Part shown: positions 9,650-19,672 of the stretch, one piece after another
How positions within the stretch are numbered: the first letter of the stretch is position 1
Layout of the letters: the number at the start of each line of letters is the position of its first letter
Assembly (NCBI GenBank): GCA_037833965.1
Contig: AP031351.1
Coordinates: forward strand, 30,764,501 to 30,828,500
DNA from: Marchantia polymorpha subsp. ruderalis
Taxonomy: Eukaryota > Streptophyta > Marchantiopsida > Marchantiales > Marchantiaceae
DNA length: 64,000 bases
Direction: 5' to 3'
Made by a program: the position numbers and the translations under genes
Notes under the pieces: generated by a model
Databases searched by the model: none
What the model was told of the DNA's origin: nothing
The model's input: the letters and a program-made list of their open reading frames with translations, nothing else

Positions 9650-12600
9650 CTACACGCCTGCACGGAACCACGCTACACTACACTCCGCGGAACCTGTACT
9701 ACGTCTCCTGCGCGGCCGACTGCCGCGCACTAACTCCCTACCCTGCCAATCTTCCGCTCGACTGCGCAGTCCCAACCTCTGCAACGCCGCGGACACCTCC
9801 CCTTCGAGGGCGGACATGGTATCCTGTGCCTTCGACAGAAAGGCATCGAGCTTCTTCGCTACCTTCCGCCGACTCCTACTGTCGCCTGACAACAATCCGG
9901 CTGCGCGCAATTCAAACTCACGCAGTGTGAGTTTCTCCTGCGCCTTCACTTCCCTGTGGGCGTAGCCCTTGAGACAGTGGGCGACTCGCCTCGCCGTCTC
10001 CACCTTCGTGCGATCCGCCTCCTTCCTGCGATCCTCTTCAATTATCACTAATTGCGATTCGGCTTCAGCACGTTGCGCTCTCAATTCGCCACACTCTGAC
10101 TGTAACCTGCGGATTAACTCTTCATCCGCCTGCCGTGCGAGCTGACATTGTTCCAACAACCGCGTCTGTCGCACGAGCTCCTCTGACAAAATCCGATTCT
10201 TGGCCTGCTTAGAAATGAGTGCTTCCTTGACCTTCACCTGCTCCTTGGTGAGCTCGCCCAGTTTCTCATCCTTCATCTTCTCGGAGTGCTTGTAGAATTT
10301 CTGATTAAGCTTGTACTGACCCCACAAGCACGCATGCTTCTCCTTCAATTCCTTCAACTCCTGGTCCACTCTAGCTAATAGCTTGCTGGTGTGGACTTTA
10401 GTGCGAGTCCGCCTGCGCACTAACTCGATGTAAGATCCCGGCTGGAGTGGGTTGGCGTATTTATCGACCTTGCGATCCAAGTACCGCAGCAACGGAATCA
10501 CCTGCTCAGAGAGCGCCGCCGCCGGCGCTCCAACAATTTCCTCCTCCTCCTCCTCGGTGTCTTCTGCTCCTGACATTTCTTCCGTGGAGCCTCCGTCGTC
10601 ATCATCCGAGTGGAGAATTTCAGTCGCCATTGATTGCGTCGGCGACTGCCCCGAGTGGGGCTGCACGTCGTCGACGTGTGCTGCCTGCGAAGGCACGGCT
10701 GCAGCCTCGCTGCTCGTCGCCAAAATGTCTAAGGCGGAAGGCGAATGTACCCGTGCGGCATCCCCGTCTCTCGCTTGTTGATTGTCTACCGCATCCTCTC
10801 TGCCGCCGTCGTCCGCCGCCGAAGGCGATCGAGCGGAAGGTGGCTGCGCGGGGTTTGATTGCGCATCGCGCATCGAGATTTCATCCCGCGGACAGTCACT
10901 CCGCTCCTCCGTCTGCTGCTCCCTTGATCGGTCCGTGGGGGCTGTGCCCGGCCCGTGCGCAGGCGCATTTGCCGGCGCCTTGTCCGCCGCAGGCGTAGCG
11001 CCGCGGACATCTATCGCCGAAGGCGACATGGCCGGGGGCCGCACGCCCGATGTTCCTTGGCCTATAGGCCCTACCGCCGAAGGCGCATCTATCGGCGGAC
11101 TTCCCGCCGATGGTGCGGCCTCCGCACGCTCTCTGCTCGTATCTCCTCGGCTCGAAGGCCCTGGTGCCGAAGGCGCAAATTGCGGCGCGTGGTGCGCCGG
11201 AGGGTCTGGCCCCGAGGGCCGGTGTCTCGTAGGCGGGTCTTCCGCCGGCTCCTTCCCCTTCCTACGTTGGAACGGGGGTGATTCTTGCCTGTGCACAGGC
11301 GGCACGTGTGGAGGTGTCCTGTGCACAGGCGACCTGTGCACAGGCGGACTGCTCCTTCCCACGCGTAAGCGTAGATCCACGTCCACTTGTGTTCGCCGGT
11401 CCGCGGAGGCTCGTCCGTGCGCAAACGGAACATCTGTCCGCATCGCACGTGGTAACTCCGGAGGCTCTTGGCTCGTAGGCGGCCTTTCTCCCGTCGAGGT
11501 TGCAGCGTGGCCCGTCGCTCCTGCGGTCGTCCGCGCTTCCTCATGCCTCTCTGGCGACGCACTTCCTATCTCCGTCGCAATTGTCGCCGTGTCCGCACTG
11601 TCAGCTGGTAACACCAGTCTGCGTGCCTTCTGCTTCGGCCGGCTGTATGGCTCGCACAGCGGCCGCGGTCGAATGGGAGCAGAGGGTTCTTGATGCTGCT
11701 CCTCTTCAGACTCTTCCCTCCATCGCCGCTTCCGCGGCACTCGTGCTGCAGGAGTGTGTCTCCCTTCGTCCCTCCGTCTTGATGGGGTAGAAGTCGGTGA
11801 CTCCTCTGCATCAGTGTCGACCTCGTTCTCCCGCACATACTTCCTGGGATGGTCGATGGACAATGGCGGAAAATGTTCAAGCTCCGCCGCTGTCAAACAA
11901 TTCCGCTGTCGATAAAAATTGATGAGGAAAGGAGAGAGATGGTTTAGAGTTCCCCCCTTCTCCTCAAACGCGTGCTGTCGCATCACCCTGTGCAGGATGC
12001 TCGCCCAGTGAATTGGAGTTCCCTCGATGACGCACTCCACAAAAGAGACCTGCCACATTGTGATGTAGCAGGCGCGGTGCGGCTGCAGTAATTGCATCAG
12101 CGCCGCGGACAAAGTCCGGCGAAATCGATCCTTGTAATCACGGGTCCTGTACCCATTCTTGGTAGACCTCCCGGTCTTGAACAGCTCCACAAATTGCGCC
12201 TCTTCTTGCTTGGTCACCTTGATGCTCTCACTGTCGAAAAGGAGATGCCCTGGCATGCCAGCACATCTTCCCAACGCCTGTGCCCAATCTTGGACTGTCC
12301 ACCGGTCAACATGCGGACGCAATCCGCGCGAGGGTGGTCCCTGTGGCTCTAGCCACTCGCGCACCATATTCGCACAGATGTAATTCCATCCCCATAGCAA
12401 GAAATCGAGCTTTCTTGCTATTAAGCGCTCCTCAAAAGCGCGCAGCCCGTTCTGCGGTAGGCGAAGTGGCACCATCCGCAATCTGCTCGGTCTCGTCATT
12501 GCGTTCCTGGGGTTCGCTCGCCCGCTCATTCTACTTCCGCACTGCCCGCGCTTCTTTCTCTCTCGGCAAACTCTAATCGCCCTCAATTCCAAATCACGCG

Positions 12601-12751
12601 CACTCACTTCTCCCTCAATCAACAAGAAATCTCCTGTGCGACGACGTCGAGAATGTTCCGCAGCCAGCAGATGGATGCGCGCAGCGCGCACAAGAGATTG
12701 GAATCGCGAATTCAAGAATGGGACGTTCTCCGCCGCCCGGTCGAAGGTCAT
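9650..12751 (-). CDS. U3-ORF protein, 1033 aa, intact (solo LTR 2)
   Basis: Full-length open copy with the same start (MTFDRAAENVPF) and end (CSVAWFRAGV) as the copy in solo LTR 1. Differences lie mostly in the middle low-complexity part: one DGRASADRR unit is missing and one extra SPVHR unit, encoded by the palindromic CCTGTGCACAGG module, is present. The coiled coil shows small changes (KELKEKH for RELKEKH, ISKQAKN for ISEQDQN). Being in a solo LTR, the gene has no gag or pol beside it, so any expression would need a promoter upstream in U3 or in flanking DNA. Confidence 0.8.
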   Translation of the reverse strand: MTFDRAAENVPFLNSRFQSLVRAARIHLLAAEHSRRRRTGDFLLIEGEVSARDLELRAIRVCRERKKRGQCGSRMSGRANPRNAMTRPSRLRMVPLRLPQNGLRAFEERLIARKLDFLLWGWNYICANMVREWLEPQGPPSRGLRPHVDRWTVQDWAQALGRCAGMPGHLLFDSESIKVTKQEEAQFVELFKTGRSTKNGYRTRDYKDRFRRTLSAALMQLLQPHRACYITMWQVSFVECVIEGTPIHWASILHRVMRQHAFEEKGGTLNHLSPFLINFYRQRNCLTAAELEHFPPLSIDHPRKYVRENEVDTDAEESPTSTPSRRRDEGRHTPAARVPRKRRWREESEEEQHQEPSAPIRPRPLCEPYSRPKQKARRLVLPADSADTATIATEIGSASPERHEEARTTAGATGHAATSTGERPPTSQEPPELPRAMRTDVPFAHGRASADRRTQVDVDLRLRVGRSSPPVHRSPVHRTPPHVPPVHRQESPPFQRRKGKEPAEDPPTRHRPSGPDPPAHHAPQFAPSAPGPSSRGDTSRERAEAAPSAGSPPIDAPSAVGPIGQGTSGVRPPAMSPSAIDVRGATPAADKAPANAPAHGPGTAPTDRSREQQTEERSDCPRDEISMRDAQSNPAQPPSARSPSAADDGGREDAVDNQQARDGDAARVHSPSALDILATSSEAAAVPSQAAHVDDVQPHSGQSPTQSMATEILHSDDDDGGSTEEMSGAEDTEEEEEEIVGAPAAALSEQVIPLLRYLDRKVDKYANPLQPGSYIELVRRRTRTKVHTSKLLARVDQELKELKEKHACLWGQYKLNQKFYKHSEKMKDEKLGELTKEQVKVKEALISKQAKNRILSEELVRQTRLLEQCQLARQADEELIRRLQSECGELRAQRAEAESQLVIIEEDRRKEADRTKVETARRVAHCLKGYAHREVKAQEKLTLREFELRAAGLLSGDSRSRRKVAKKLDAFLSKAQDTMSALEGEVSAALQRLGLRSRAEDWQGRELVRGSRPRRRRSTGSAECSVAWFRAGV

Positions 12752-13993
12752 GGTCGGCTCTTGGTCGTGAAGAACGTCTCACTTGATGGCCGCGCCGGCT
12801 GTACGCTGGAACGGTCTTCGCTCTCACGCGCGGCTTCACGCTCCGCCGTCGTCGATTAAACTCTCACGCTCGAATTGGCGGATTTGAACTCCGCGAGCGT
12901 GTCACCCTGCGGACATGGGGGCGTAACGCCCAAGGCGAGTTTTCCGCCTTGCGCGGTACACTTGTTCGTACCGCCCCTCGGCCAATCCCCCTCTGCCTTG
13001 ACGCGTGCGTCCGTATGTCGGACAAAAGTTCAACTCCCGCCTGTGCGCAGGCAGGAGCCTCGGCGGATTCTCCGCCGGCACGGAACTTCATCCTCCTGTG
13101 CACAGGCGTTCGCCTGTGCGCAGGCGAATTCCGTGCGCTACGTCGCGCTGGCGCGGAAGGCGTTGACCGTGGTCAGCCGTCTCCGTCCAGTCTGTCCGTT
13201 CCTTGTCTCTCCGTCGGCGCTTCCGCCGCCGCAACTCCGTCCGTCCAAGAGCGCATCCACCCTTCCCGTCCGCATAGTCCGTACCGATTTGATTACTCTG
13301 GCGGCTCTTCCGCCGTACGCGGCGCTGCGCTGGCGCGGAGGCGCCGTACACTTCTACCTCACAAGGCGCATTTCTAGGGCCCAAGGCGGATTTTCCGCCG
13401 ACGCCGAAGCGCCTGTGCACAGGCGAGCGCCTGTGCGTAGGCGGACTTCGCGCCTCCCCTAACCCTACTTCGCCTGTGCACAGGCGAACGCCTTCGTCCG
13501 CGCATAGGACAAAACTTGATTCCCCCTTCCGCGTAGGCGGAATTCGCGCCGGTGGCGAACTCTTTCCGTCGTAGGCGACCGCCTCCGTTTCTTCCAATAG
13601 CGATAACTCCCTAAGTCCTCATCCGTTCCAAGCGTTCTTGGGCTCGTTGGAATCAGTGCGTCGAGCTCTTTCCAACGGGACCCTAACTTGGTCAAGGCGC
13701 CCGAGGGTTGACCTAATTACGGGGGGTTTCCCTACAGCCGCGGACGCAACCTCCGAAGGCGGGTTCTGCGCCTTGCGCCGTAGAGATCCTAACTGCAGAG
13801 CTCGCAGGGAGGGTGGTGCCTGTCCTTACTGCTGCACCCCAAATCCCAGATTCTACAAGATCTCTCGAGAATCCCCGCGATCTTCCGGATTCACTCTGTT
13901 TTGATGTACCGAAGGCTATTTACAATGCTGCCAGGGTAGAGTTTTCCAAAAATGTTTTAATTTCCTCAAAATTGCCAAAAGTGGGGTACCACA

Positions 13994-15170
13994 GCGAATT
14001 CCGCCTACGCGGAAGGGGGAATCAAGTTTTGTCCTATGCGCGGACGAAGGCGTTCGCCTGTGCACAGGCGAAGTAGGGTTAGGGGAGGCGCGAAGTCCGC
14101 CTACGCACAGGCGCTCGCCTGTGCACAGGCGCTTCGGCGTCGGCGGAAAATCCGCCTTGGGCCCTAGAAATGCGCCTTGTGAGGTAGAAAGTGTACGGCG
14201 CCTTCCGCGCCAGCGCAGCGCCGCGTACGGCGGAAGAGTCGCCAGAGTAATCAAACCGGTACGGACCATGCGGACGGGACGGGTGGATGCGCTCTTGGAC
14301 GGACGGAGTGACGGACGGGCGGAAGCGCCGACGAAGAGACAAGGAACGGACAGACTAGACGGAGACGGCTGACCACGGTCAACGCCTTCCGCGCCAGCGC
14401 GACGCCGCGCGCGGAATTCGCCTGCGCACAGGCGACCGCCTGTGCACAGGAGGATGAAGTTCCGTGCCGGCGGAGCATCCGCCGAGGCTCCTGCCTGCGC
14501 ACAGGCAGGAGTTGAACTTTTGTCCGACATGCGGACACACGCGTCAAGGCGGAGGGGGATTGGCCGAGGGGCGGTACGAACAAGTGTACCGCGCAAGGCG
14601 GAAAACTCGCCTTCGGCGCTACGCCCCCATGTCCGCGGGGTAATACGCTCGCGGAGTTCAAATCCGCCAATTCGAGCGTGAGAGTTTAATCGACGACGGC
14701 GGAGCGTGAAGCCGCGCGTGAGAGCGAAGACCGTTCCAGCGTACAGCCGGCGCGGCCATCAAGTGAGACGTTCTTCACGAGCAAGAGCCGACCATGACCT
14801 TCGACCGGGCGGCGGAGAACGTCCCATTCTTGAATTCGCGATTCCAATCTCTTGTGCGCGCTGCGCGCATCCATCTGCTGGCTGCTAAACATTCTCGACG
14901 TCGTCGCACAGGAGATTTCTTGTTGATTGAGGGAGAAGTGAATGCGCGTGATTTGGAATTGAGGGCGATTAGAGTTTGCCGAGAAAGAAAGAAGCTCGGG
15001 CGGTGCGGAAGTAGAATGAGCGGGCAAGCGAACCCCAGGAACGCAATGACGAGACCGAGCAGATTGCGGATGGTGCCACTTCGCCTACCACAGAACGGGC
15101 TGCGCGCTTTCGAGGAGCGCTTAATAGCAAGAAAGCTCGATTTCTTGCTATGGGGATGGAACTACATCTG
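13994..15170 (+). repeat. Element A 3' LTR, piece 3 of 3, truncated in the U3-ORF
   Basis: Resumes with GCGAATTCCGCC, exactly where piece 2 stopped, and runs through the palindrome-rich part of U3 into the first 125 or so codons of the U3-ORF. It ends at 15170, where GGCAATTTTGAGG of another LTR start follows. About two bases (TG) are shared at the join. The rest of the U3-ORF, the promoter and R/U5 are lost. Confidence 0.88.
14794..15170 (+). pseudogene. U3-ORF N-terminal fragment (element A 3' LTR)
   Basis: Starts at the usual ATG and follows the family protein to FLLWGWNYI, then is cut at 15170. The open frame reads only three more codons into the next LTR before a stop (15178-15180). It carries private changes (LLAAKHS, KKLGRCGS, SGQANPR), so it has diverged somewhat from the intact copies. 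Confidence 0.9.
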
Positions 15171-16399
15171 GCAATTTTGAGGAAATTAAAACATTTTTGG
15201 AAAACTGTACCCTGGCAGCATTGTAAATAGCCTTCGGTACATCAAAACGGAGTGAATCCGGAAGATCGCGGGGATTCTCGAGGGATCTTGTAGAATCTGG
15301 GATTTGGGGTGCAGCAGTAAGGACAGGCACCACTCTCCCTGCGAGCTCTGCAGTTAGGACCCCTACGTCGCAAGGCGCAAAACCCGCCTTCGGAGGTTGC
15401 GTCCGCGGCGGTAGGGAAATCCTCCATAATCAGGTCAACCCTCGGGCGCCTTGACCAAGTTAGGGTCCCGTTGGAAAGAGCTCGACGCACTGATTCCAAC
15501 GAGCCCAAGAACGCTTGGAACGGATGAGGACTTAGGGAGTTATCGCTATTGGAAGAAACGGAGGCGGTCGCCTACGACGGAAAGAGTTCGCCACCGGCGC
15601 GAATTCCGCCTACGCGGAAGGGGGAATCAAGTTCTGTCCTGTGCGCGGACGAAGGCGTTCGCCTGTGCACAGGCGAAGCAGGGTTAGGGAAGGCGCGAAG
15701 TCCGCCTACGCACAGGCGTTCGCCTGTGCACAGGCGCTTCGACGTCGGCGGAAAATCCGCCTTGGACCCCAGAAATGCGCCTTGTGAGGTAGAAAGTGTA
15801 CGGCGCCTTCCGCGCCAGCGCAGCGCCGCGTACGGCGGAAGAGCCGCCAGAGTAATCAAATCGTTATGGACTATGCGGACGGGAAGGGTGGATGCGCTCT
15901 TGGACGGACGGAGTTGCGGCGGCGGAAGCGCCGACGGAGAGACAAGGAACGGACCGACTGGACGGAGACGGCTGACCACGGTCAACGCCTTCCGCGCCAG
16001 CGCAACGCCGCGCACGGAATTCGCCTGCGCACAGGCGACCGCCTGTGTACAGGAGGATGTTCAAGTTCCGCGCCGGCGGAGCATCCGCCGAGGCTCCTGC
16101 CTGCGCACAGGCAGGAGTTGAACTTTTGTCCGACATGCGGACACACGCGTCAAGGCAGAGGGGGATTGGCCGAGGGGCGGTACGAACAAGTGTACCGCGC
16201 AAGGCGGAAAACTCGCCTTCGGCGCTGCGCCCCCATGTCCGCGGGGTAATACGCTCGCGGAGTTCAAATCCGCCAATTCGAGCGTGAGAGTTTAAGCGAC
16301 GACGGCGGAGCGTGAAGCCGCGCGTGAGAGCGAAGACCGTTCCAGCGTACAGCCGGCGCGGCCATCAAGTGAGACGTTCTTCACGAGCAGGAGCCGACC

Positions 16400-19300
16400 A
16401 TGACCTTCGACCGGGCGGCGGAGAACGTCCCATTCTTGAATTCGCGATTCCAATCTCTTGTGCGCGCTGCGCGCATCCATCTGCTGGCTGCTGAACATTC
16501 TCGACGTCGCCGCACAGGAGATTTCTTGTTGATTGAGGGAGAAGTGAATGCGCGTGATTTGGAATTGAGGGCGATTAGAGTTTGCCGAGAGAGAAAGAAG
16601 CGCGGGCAGTGCGGAAGTAGAATGAGCGGGCGAGCGAACTCCAGGAACGCAATGACGAGACCGAGCAGATTGCGGATGGTGCCACTTCGCCTACCACAGA
16701 ACGGGCTGCGCGCTTTCGAGGAGCGCTTAATAGCAAGAAAGCTCGATTTCTTGCTATGGGGATGGAACTACATCTGTGCGAATATGGTGCGCGAGTGGCT
16801 AGAGCCACAGGGACCACCCTCGCGCGGATTGCGTCCGCATGTTGACCGGTGGACAGTCCAAGATTGGGCACAGGCGTTGGGAAGATGTGCTGGCATGCCA
16901 GGGCATCTCCTTTTCGACAGTGAGAGCATCAAGGTGACCAAGCAGGAAGAGGCGCAATTTGTGGAGCTGTTCAAGACCGGGAGGTCTACCAAGAATGGGT
17001 ACAGGACCCGTGATTACAAGGATCGATTTCGCCGGACTTTGTCCGCGGCGCTGATGCAATTACTGCAGCCGCACCGCGCCTGCTACATCACATTGTGGCA
17101 GGTCTCTTTTGTGGAGTGCGTCATCGAGGGAACTCCAATTCACTGGGCGAGCATCCTGCACAGGGTGATGCGACAGCACGCGTTTGAGGAGAAGGGGGGA
17201 ACTCTAAACCATCTCTCTCCTTTCCTCATCAATTTTTATCGACAGCGGAATTGTTTGACAGCGGCGGAGCTTGAACATTTTCCGCCATTATCCATCGACC
17301 ATCCCGGGAAGTATGTGCGGGAGAATGAGGTCGACACGGATGCGGAGGAGTCACCGACTTCTACCCCATCAAGGCGGAGGGACGAAGGGAGACACACTCC
17401 TGCAGCACGAGTGCCGCGGAAGCGGCGATGGAGGGAAGAGTCTGAAGAGGAGCAGCATCAAGAACCCTCGGCTCCCATTCGGCCGCGGCCGCTGTGCGAG
17501 CCATACAGCCGGCCGAAGCAGAAGGCACGCAGACTGGTGTTACCAGCCGACAGTGCGGACACGGCGACGATTGCGACGGAGAAAGGAAGTGCGTCGCCAG
17601 AGAAGCATGAGGAAGCGCGGACGACCGCAGGAGCAACGGGCCCCGCTGCAACCTCGACGGGAGAGAGGCCGCCTACGGGCCAAGGGCCTCCGGAGTTACC
17701 ACGTGCGATGCGGACAGATGTTCCGTTTGCGCACAGACGAGCCTCCGCGGACGGACGAGCCTCCGCGGACAGGCGTTCACAAGTGGACGTGGATCTACGC
17801 TTACGCGTGGGAAGGAGCAGTCCGCCTGTGCACAGGCGCTCACCTGTGCACAGGACACCTCCACACGTGCCGGCTGTGCACAGGCAAGAATCACCCCCGT
17901 TCCAACGTAGGAAGGGGAAGGAGCCGGCGGAAGAACCGCCTACGAGACACCGGCCCTCGGGGCCAGACCCTCCGGCGCACCACGCGCCGCAATTTGCGCC
18001 TTCGGCGCCAGGGCCTTCGAGCCGAGGAGATACGAGCAGGGAGCGTGCGGAGGCCGCACCATCGGCGGGAAGTCCGCCGATAGTTGCGCCTTCGGCGGTA
18101 GGGCCTATAGGCCAAGGGACATCGGGCGAGCGGCCCCCGGCCATGTCGCCTTCGGCGATGGATGTCCGCGGCGCTACGTCTGCGGCGGACAAGGCGCCGG
18201 CAATTGCGCCTGCGCACGGGCCGGGCACAGCCCCCACGGACCGATCAAGGGATCAGCAACAGACGGAGGAGCGGAGTGACTGTCCGCGGGATGAAATTTC
18301 GATGCGCGATGCGCAATCAAACCCCGCGCAGCCACCCTCCGCTCGATCGTCTTCGGCGGCGGGCAACGGCGGCAGAGAGGACGCGGTAGACAACCAACAA
18401 GCGAGCGACGGGGATGCCGCACGGGTACATTCGCCTTCCGCCTTAGACATTTTGGCGACGAGCAGCGAGGCTGCAGCCGTGCCTTCGCAGGCAGCACACG
18501 TCGACAACGTGCAGCCCCACTCGGGGCAGTCGCCGACGCAATCAATGGCGACTGAAATTCTCCACTCGGATGATGACGACGGGGGCTCCACGGAAGAAAT
18601 GTCAGGAGCAGAAGACACCGAGGAAGAGGAGGAGGAAATTGTTGGAGCGCCGGCGGCGGCGCTCTCTGAGCAGGTGATTCCGTTGCTGAGGTACTTGGAT
18701 CGCAAGGTCGATAAATACGCCGACCCACTCCAGCCGGGATCTTACATCGAGTTAGTGCGCAGGCGGACTCGCACTAAAGTCCACACCAGCAAGCTGTTAG
18801 CTAGAGTGGACCAGGAGTTGAGGGAATTGAAGGAGAAGCATGCATGCTTGTGGGGTCAGTACAAACTTAATCAGAAATTCTACAAGCACTCCGAGAAGAT
18901 GAAGGATGAGAAACTGGACGAGCTCACCAAGGAGCAGGTGAAGGTCAAGGAAGCACTCATTTCTGAGCAGGCCCAGAATCGGATTTTGTCAGAGGAGCTC
19001 GTGCGACAGACGCGGTTGTTGGAACAATGTCAGCTCGCACGGCAGGCGGATGAAGAGTTAATCCGCAGGTTACAGTCAGAGTGTGGCGAATTGAGAGCGC
19101 AACGTGCTGAAGCCGAATCGCAATTAGTGATAATTGAAGAGGATCGCAGGAAGGAGGCGGATCGCACGAAGGTGGAGACGGCGAGGCGAGTCGCCCACTG
19201 TCTCAAGGGCTACGCCCACTGGGAAGTGAAGGCGCAGGAGAAACTCACACTGCGTGAGTTTGAATTGCGCGCAGCCGGGTTGTTGTCAGGCGACAGTAGG

Positions 19301-19525
19301 AGTCGGCGGAAGGTAGCGAAGAAGCTCGAGGCCTTTCTGTCGAAGGCACAGGATACCATGTCCGCCCTCGAGGGGGAGGTGTCCGCGGCGTTGCAGCGGT
19401 TGGGACTGCGTAGTCGAGTGGAAGAGTGGCAGGGTAGGGAGTTAGTGCGCGGCAGTCGGCCGCGCAGGAGACGTAGTACAGGTTCCGCGGAGTGTAGTGT
19501 AGCGTGGTTCCGTGCAGGCGTGTAG
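16400..19525 (+). CDS. U3-ORF protein, 1041 aa, intact and longest copy
   Basis: Open from ATG 16400 to TAG 19523-19525. It has all the parts described for solo LTR 1. It is longer because the palindrome-encoded stretch contains RRSPVHRTPP (DNA about 17822-17855, two tandem CCTGTGCACAGG modules). The C-terminal coiled coil is complete. Because it lies in the 5' LTR upstream of the TATA box at 19562, this copy is outside the element's own genomic RNA; the equivalent copy in a 3' LTR would be inside it. Confidence 0.8.
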   Translation: MTFDRAAENVPFLNSRFQSLVRAARIHLLAAEHSRRRRTGDFLLIEGEVNARDLELRAIRVCRERKKRGQCGSRMSGRANSRNAMTRPSRLRMVPLRLPQNGLRAFEERLIARKLDFLLWGWNYICANMVREWLEPQGPPSRGLRPHVDRWTVQDWAQALGRCAGMPGHLLFDSESIKVTKQEEAQFVELFKTGRSTKNGYRTRDYKDRFRRTLSAALMQLLQPHRACYITLWQVSFVECVIEGTPIHWASILHRVMRQHAFEEKGGTLNHLSPFLINFYRQRNCLTAAELEHFPPLSIDHPGKYVRENEVDTDAEESPTSTPSRRRDEGRHTPAARVPRKRRWREESEEEQHQEPSAPIRPRPLCEPYSRPKQKARRLVLPADSADTATIATEKGSASPEKHEEARTTAGATGPAATSTGERPPTGQGPPELPRAMRTDVPFAHRRASADGRASADRRSQVDVDLRLRVGRSSPPVHRRSPVHRTPPHVPAVHRQESPPFQRRKGKEPAEEPPTRHRPSGPDPPAHHAPQFAPSAPGPSSRGDTSRERAEAAPSAGSPPIVAPSAVGPIGQGTSGERPPAMSPSAMDVRGATSAADKAPAIAPAHGPGTAPTDRSRDQQQTEERSDCPRDEISMRDAQSNPAQPPSARSSSAAGNGGREDAVDNQQASDGDAARVHSPSALDILATSSEAAAVPSQAAHVDNVQPHSGQSPTQSMATEILHSDDDDGGSTEEMSGAEDTEEEEEEIVGAPAAALSEQVIPLLRYLDRKVDKYADPLQPGSYIELVRRRTRTKVHTSKLLARVDQELRELKEKHACLWGQYKLNQKFYKHSEKMKDEKLDELTKEQVKVKEALISEQAQNRILSEELVRQTRLLEQCQLARQADEELIRRLQSECGELRAQRAEAESQLVIIEEDRRKEADRTKVETARRVAHCLKGYAHWEVKAQEKLTLREFELRAAGLLSGDSRSRRKVAKKLEAFLSKAQDTMSALEGEVSAALQRLGLRSRVEEWQGRELVRGSRPRRRRSTGSAECSVAWFRAGV

Positions 19526-19561
19526 CGTAGTGCAGTGTAGTGTTAGGTAGGACTTAGAAGG

Positions 19562-19590
19562 TATAAAATAGTTCCAGGCGTTTTGCCTGG
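19562..19590 (+). promoter_or_regulatory. Element B promoter: TATA box plus hairpin
   Basis: TATAAAATA (19562-19570) then CCAGGC-GTTTT-GCCTGG (19574-19590). Likely start point of B's RNA before element C split this LTR. Confidence 0.7.
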
Positions 19591-19650
19591 GGTTCTTTCC
19601 CATCAGAAGTGCAGATCAGGAACCCATTTCCTTTGCGTGTTTGTGTCCTT

Positions 19651-19672
19651 CCTGTCTGTGTCCTGTGCCATG
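19651..19672. other. Filler DNA at an inverted LTR-LTR junction
   Basis: About 22 bases (CCTGTCTGTGTCCTGTGCCATG) match neither LTR at this place. They join the plus-strand LTR of B to the minus-strand 3' LTR of C. The filler partly repeats the preceding TGTGTCCT. Its end also turns the next bases into a perfect inverted repeat, GCCATGTCGCC-GAA-GGCGACATGGC, suggesting a fold-back or template-switch repair event. Confidence 0.75.

Larger units (their letters stand above)
8627..13993 (-). mobile_element. Solo LTR 2 (5,367 bp, minus strand) with intact U3-ORF
   Basis: TGTAATAACCC at 8627 to GGTACCACA at 13993, flanked by the perfect duplication GCGAA (8622-8626 and 13994-13998). It lies in the same host LTR (element A) as solo LTR 1, only 332 bp along. 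U3 before the ORF is 13993-12752, the ORF 12751-9650, the promoter 9613-9585, and R/U5 runs to 8627. Its R/U5 holds the longest AC run of any copy (8825-8856, 16 units). Confidence 0.93.
1..15170 (+). mobile_element. Element A: Ty3/gypsy-type retrotransposon, 5' part outside window, 3' LTR split and truncated
   Basis: The window opens inside gag-protease and runs through the readthrough stop, a deleted pol, the polypurine tract and a 3' LTR. The LTR is continuous once two solo LTRs (2930-8294 and 8627-13993) and one copy of each target duplication are removed: 2806-2929, 8295-8626 and 13994-15170. It then stops inside the U3-ORF, where it is fused to the start of element B's 5' LTR. With RT missing and the 3' LTR cut, A is non-autonomous and probably immobile. 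The joining of the three LTR pieces is inferred from sequence continuity with intact copies. Confidence 0.85.
15169..19650 (+). repeat. Element B 5' LTR, left piece (U3 and start of R)
   Basis: Begins at TGGCAATTTTGAGG, lacking the TGTGGTACCCCACTT start. It runs through U3, the intact U3-ORF, TATA box and hairpin, to ...GTGTTTGTGTCCTT at 19650. In an unbroken LTR this is followed by GAGTTCTGTCACCACGCACG; that sequence resumes at 33847 (GTCACCACG) beyond element C. The stretch 15180-16399 has no gene, only short inverted repeats. Confidence 0.9.

Noticed and set aside
15549-16121. 190-codon ORF in U3 upstream of the U3-ORF (also at 40919 and 53132)
   Set aside because: Composed of translated inverted repeats (Arg/Ala/Cys-rich), broken or out of frame in other copies, and lacking any conserved motif.
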